Assembly: GCA_016871175.1 (NCBI GenBank)
Contig: VFZL01000003.1
Span: 1-64,000 of the forward strand
Direction of reading: 5' to 3'
DNA length: 64,000 nt
Origin: Acidimicrobiia bacterium
GTDB taxonomy: Bacteria; Acidobacteriota; Vicinamibacteria; Vicinamibacterales; CAVVIG01
The position numbers and the translations under genes were made by a program. The notes beneath the pieces were generated by a model. That model was not told the DNA's origin, made no database searches, and worked only from the letters and a program-made list of their open reading frames with translations. Numbering within the stretch: position 1 is the first letter of the stretch; every line of letters starts with the position of its first letter. Shown here piece by piece: positions 61,650-64,000 of this stretch.

Positions 61650-62734
61650 TTGGACAACGTCACGCACACGCTGTTCGGCGCGACGCTTGGGCGTGCCGTT
61701 TTCCACAGAGCCGGGCGCGGCGTGACCGTGGCGCTCGTGCTGGCGTCCAACGCCCCCGACGCAGACATCGTAATGGCCGCGCGTGGCGCGCTGACTATCT
61801 GGCATGGCACCGTGGTCCTACGCATGGACCGATCGGCGTGATCGGGCTCGCCGTCCTGACCGCCAGTCTGGTTTGGGGGTGGCAACGCTGGCTCGAGCGG
61901 CATCGTGCTTCGGAGCACGCACCATTCCGTGCGTTGCTGGTCGCCGCTTTGGCCGGGCTCGTCTGTCACGTCCTCATGGATTTCCCCACGTCATACGGTA
62001 CGCGCCTGTTCAGTCCGTTCAACTGGGACTGGTACGCGACCGACCTAATGCCAATCGTCGACATCTACTTCCTCATCGTCCTCGCGGGCGGGATGGCGTT
62101 CGGACGCCTGCGTCCGGCGCTGCGGCAGCCCCTGGCGGCGGTCGTGATGGGCCTCACGCTGCTGAATTACGGGGTCCGAGCAGGGGCGCACCACTGGGCG
62201 CTCTCAGCGGCTACCGCCGCCATGGCGCCAGCCCTTCCCGACCGGTGCCCTGATGCCCTACCACAGTCGTTGATCAGCCGCTGGCCGACCGAGAGCGCGA
62301 CGCAACGGCGCGAGCGTGGCGCCGCTCGCTGCCTTGTCGAAGTCGCTGCCATACCGACGTTCCTGTCGCCGCTGCGTTGGCAGATCGTCGTCCGGAACAC
62401 GGATTCGTACCAGACACTCGCCCTCGATTTGCTTCGGGATCCGGCTCGGGTACCGGAGGCGATCGACGCGCCGTGGCGGTCGGCGGTCCACCATCCCGAT
62501 CAGTGGACGCCAGCCGCCTTGCGCGCGGCTGAAACCGAACTCGGTCGGGTGTTTCTGGGTTTCTCACGATTCCCCGCCACCGAGTCGGTCCTGAACGACG
62601 ACCAGTCCGCCACCGTGCGGTGGACCGATCTGCGATTCACCACGCCCGGCGGGCCGGCACCGCGCGGCCTGTTCACCGCCGTCGTGACGTTGACACCAGA
62701 GGGCCGTGTGGTCGCGATGCGGCTTGGGGAGTAG
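61650..62734 (+). CDS. Membrane-bound metal-dependent hydrolase (YdjM/DUF457 type), apparent frameshift
   Basis: TTG 61650 gives MDNVTHTLFGATLGRAVF and an Asn-Ala-Pro-Asp-Ala-Asp segment. Near 61793 the frame must shift: the alternative frame reads DYLAWHRGPTHGPIGVIGLAV, including the metal-binding HRGPTH motif, and continues to TAG 62734. One base appears missing between 61790 and 61794. Intact length about 361 residues, several membrane segments, with a long exported C-terminal region (DALPQSLISRWP, WQIVVRNTDSYQ). Real mutation or assembly error cannot be told apart. Confidence 0.75.
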
Positions 62735-62741
62735 ACCTCGC

Positions 62742-63377
62742 CTAGTGGAGCCGGTCCGCGTAGCCAGCCAGCGTCAACACGTGGCGAACGAGCTCGTGAA
62801 ACGGACCCTGCGTCGACGGCTGCCGCTCGACGTGATGGTATCCGCCGCCCAGCCGCCCCTCGAGATCCCACAGCGGCACGCTGTCCGCCGGGAGGTGACC
62901 CTCTTCGGCAGGCATCTCCCAGAAGCCCGCCGAGCGGAGCGCGGTGGTCAGGGCATGCCACTCCTCTTCCGGCACGGGCCGGATCTTGGACGCGACGACG
63001 CTCAAGGGCTGGGCCGCCTCAGGGGACGCCGCCCACGCGTACTGCCGGGCAATGAGTAGCGCCTGCCCCTCCATGCGGCTCAGCCGCACCGATAGCGGCG
63101 AAGATGCGCGGTCCGGCGACTGGGCGACGAAGCGATACACTTCGTCCTCGGCGAACGGACCGCAGGCAAGCACCGGTTCGCCCATCCACTGCAAGGAACG
63201 GCGCGAGAGCGGTCGGACGACGCTCGCGCGCTGTTCGGGAGGACACTGGTCTGGGGCCGGCAGGGCGCGTCCGAGCAGCGCCCGCGCGGGCTTGGAGGAA
63301 TCCGCCGCCCGACATCCCGGAACAGTCACGCCGACGATGACCAGCGCGGCCAACACGGCTCGGAGCCGTGCACTCAT
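62742..63377 (-). CDS. Exported lipoprotein, hypothetical
   Basis: 211 residues from ATG 63377, 2 bp after the upstream stop. Signal peptide with lipobox (VGVTVPGCRA), so likely a lipoprotein. The mature part has PEEEWHALTTALRSAGFW and GHLPADSVPLWDLEGRLGGGYHHVE, a pattern seen in unnamed exported proteins; family not identified. Confidence 0.65.
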   Translation of the reverse strand: MSARLRAVLAALVIVGVTVPGCRAADSSKPARALLGRALPAPDQCPPEQRASVVRPLSRRSLQWMGEPVLACGPFAEDEVYRFVAQSPDRASSPLSVRLSRMEGQALLIARQYAWAASPEAAQPLSVVASKIRPVPEEEWHALTTALRSAGFWEMPAEEGHLPADSVPLWDLEGRLGGGYHHVERQPSTQGPFHELVRHVLTLAGYADRLH

Positions 63378-63379
63378 CC

Positions 63380-63883
63380 TTAGGTGAGCCACCGACCGAC
63401 CTCGACGAAGCGGCGAGCGCTCGGATCGAATTGCCAGCAGATTGCGAGCGTCGGATCAGCGAACCCGCACACTGTGGTCGTCGCCCAACGGGGCGCAAGG
63501 TGTCCGTGGATCCCGACGGAGTCCTTGAGCGCCGTGCTGATGTCCGCCGCCTCCTTTCGGCTGTAGCAGGACAGGTCCACATCGCCGGTGAACGTGCCGA
63601 GCTCGATGGCCGGACCGTCGACATCGATCGCGAAGTATCGTCCGGTCGACTCCTGTGGTGCTCGCATCGCGATCGCGAAGGCGCCGCGATGCCCGGGCTC
63701 GAACTCCGCCGGGCAGAACCGCAGAATCGGACCACTGAGGCCCAGGGCTGCCACGCGCGCAACGAGCTCGGGCGGACGCACTTGCGCGGAGGCGAGATCG
63801 GTCAGAACGACCGCCGCGAGGCCGATCGCAACTGCGGACGCACGTGCCAACCAATGGGTCAACCTCGCGCTGCCGATCTGCAA
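63380..63883 (-). CDS. Exported hypothetical protein
   Basis: 167 residues from TTG 63883, chosen because GAGGAG ends 5 bases upstream; a GTG at 63889 would sit on that ribosome site. Signal peptide (LARASAVAIGLAAVVLTDLASA). Mature part beta-rich with two Cys pairs (LRFCPAEFEPG, DLSCYSRKEAAD). Unknown family; same transcript as the downstream lipoprotein. Confidence 0.65.
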   Translation of the reverse strand: MQIGSARLTHWLARASAVAIGLAAVVLTDLASAQVRPPELVARVAALGLSGPILRFCPAEFEPGHRGAFAIAMRAPQESTGRYFAIDVDGPAIELGTFTGDVDLSCYSRKEAADISTALKDSVGIHGHLAPRWATTTVCGFADPTLAICWQFDPSARRFVEVGRWLT

Positions 63884-63911
63884 TGTCACTCCTCGATCAA
63901 ATGCACGAGAC

Positions 63912-63998
63912 TCAGTCAGTGATCCATGTTCGCTTGAACGCCCTTGACTTCGCGTCCCACCAGAAAATCGATCGAGCCTTGTCGAACTGCACAAGCTC
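63912..63998 (-). CDS. C-terminal end of a further gene, cut by the window
   Basis: Minus-strand frame ending TGA 63912-63914 reads QFDKARSIFWWDAKSRAFKRTWITD, coherent protein with aromatic and basic residues, running off the window end. It is only 28 residues, so the family cannot be named. It lies 28 bp upstream of the small exported gene and probably belongs to the same transcript. Confidence 0.5.
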   Translation of the reverse strand, partial: ELVQFDKARSIFWWDAKSRAFKRTWITD

Positions 63999-64000
63999 GA

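Overview
The window is high-GC, densely coded bacterial chromosome. Lipid A genes (lpxD, lpxB), several signal-peptide proteins and barrel-like proteins point to a Gram-negative cell. Together with tandem PQQ-type dehydrogenases, M16/M28/M49-type peptidases and short-period intergenic repeats, this suggests an Acidobacteriota (Vicinamibacteria-like) organism. That placement is inference from gene content; no marker was compared. No CRISPR array, rRNA, complete transposase or origin was seen. The one RNA gene is tRNA-His(GTG) at 11327-11403.

Layout. 1-3.7 kb: sensor kinase (frameshifted), NtrC-type regulator (in-frame stop), stand-alone receiver, universal stress protein. 3.8-5.8 kb: a protein with a degenerate diadenylate-cyclase-like domain and a 2OG-Fe dioxygenase, separated by a 7-bp repeat island. 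5.8-10 kb: two tandem PQQ-type dehydrogenases. 10.2-11.1 kb: GGDEF protein. 11.3-13.6 kb: tRNA-His followed by a decayed island (integrase remnant, broken AAA ATPase with a 20-bp palindrome, LuxR-type regulator, stress-protein fragment, truncated small gene). 13.6-18.3 kb: threonine cluster tdh-like/thrB/thrC and a divergent short-chain fatty-acid transporter. 18.3-22.3 kb: exported methyltransferase and an MBOAT/AlgJ-like O-acetylation pair. 22.4-29 kb: small proteins, YgjP-like protease, dienoyl-CoA-reductase-like SDR, rmuC, DapA-like protein, ProX-type tRNA deacylase, TauE/SafE. 29.3-37.5 kb: mreB, WYL regulator, HAD phosphatase, ABC exporter, Yip1 protein, M28 peptidase, DsbA-like lipoprotein. 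37.5-48 kb: rhomboid, typA, PIG-V-like transferase, FmdB-type protein, lysC, M49-like peptidase, sorbosone-dehydrogenase-like protein, AlgH family, queG. 48-60 kb: acnA and an envelope operon on the minus strand (lpxD, barrel, two M16 proteins, lpxB, exported protein, matrixin-like protease, barrel). 60-64 kb: KHE1-like protein, P1-type nuclease, membrane hydrolase (frameshifted), two small exported proteins and the 3-prime end of a further gene.

Three themes run across the window. First, many neighbouring genes overlap by 4-13 bases (ATGA, GTGA, TTGA, TGATG), so translational coupling is common. Second, short tandem repeats of about 7-9 bp sit in at least nine intergenic gaps and sometimes supply start codons or C-terminal tails. 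Third, three otherwise intact genes carry what looks like a single-base deletion, so residual assembly errors should be excluded before calling them pseudogenes; the tRNA-His island, by contrast, looks genuinely decayed.
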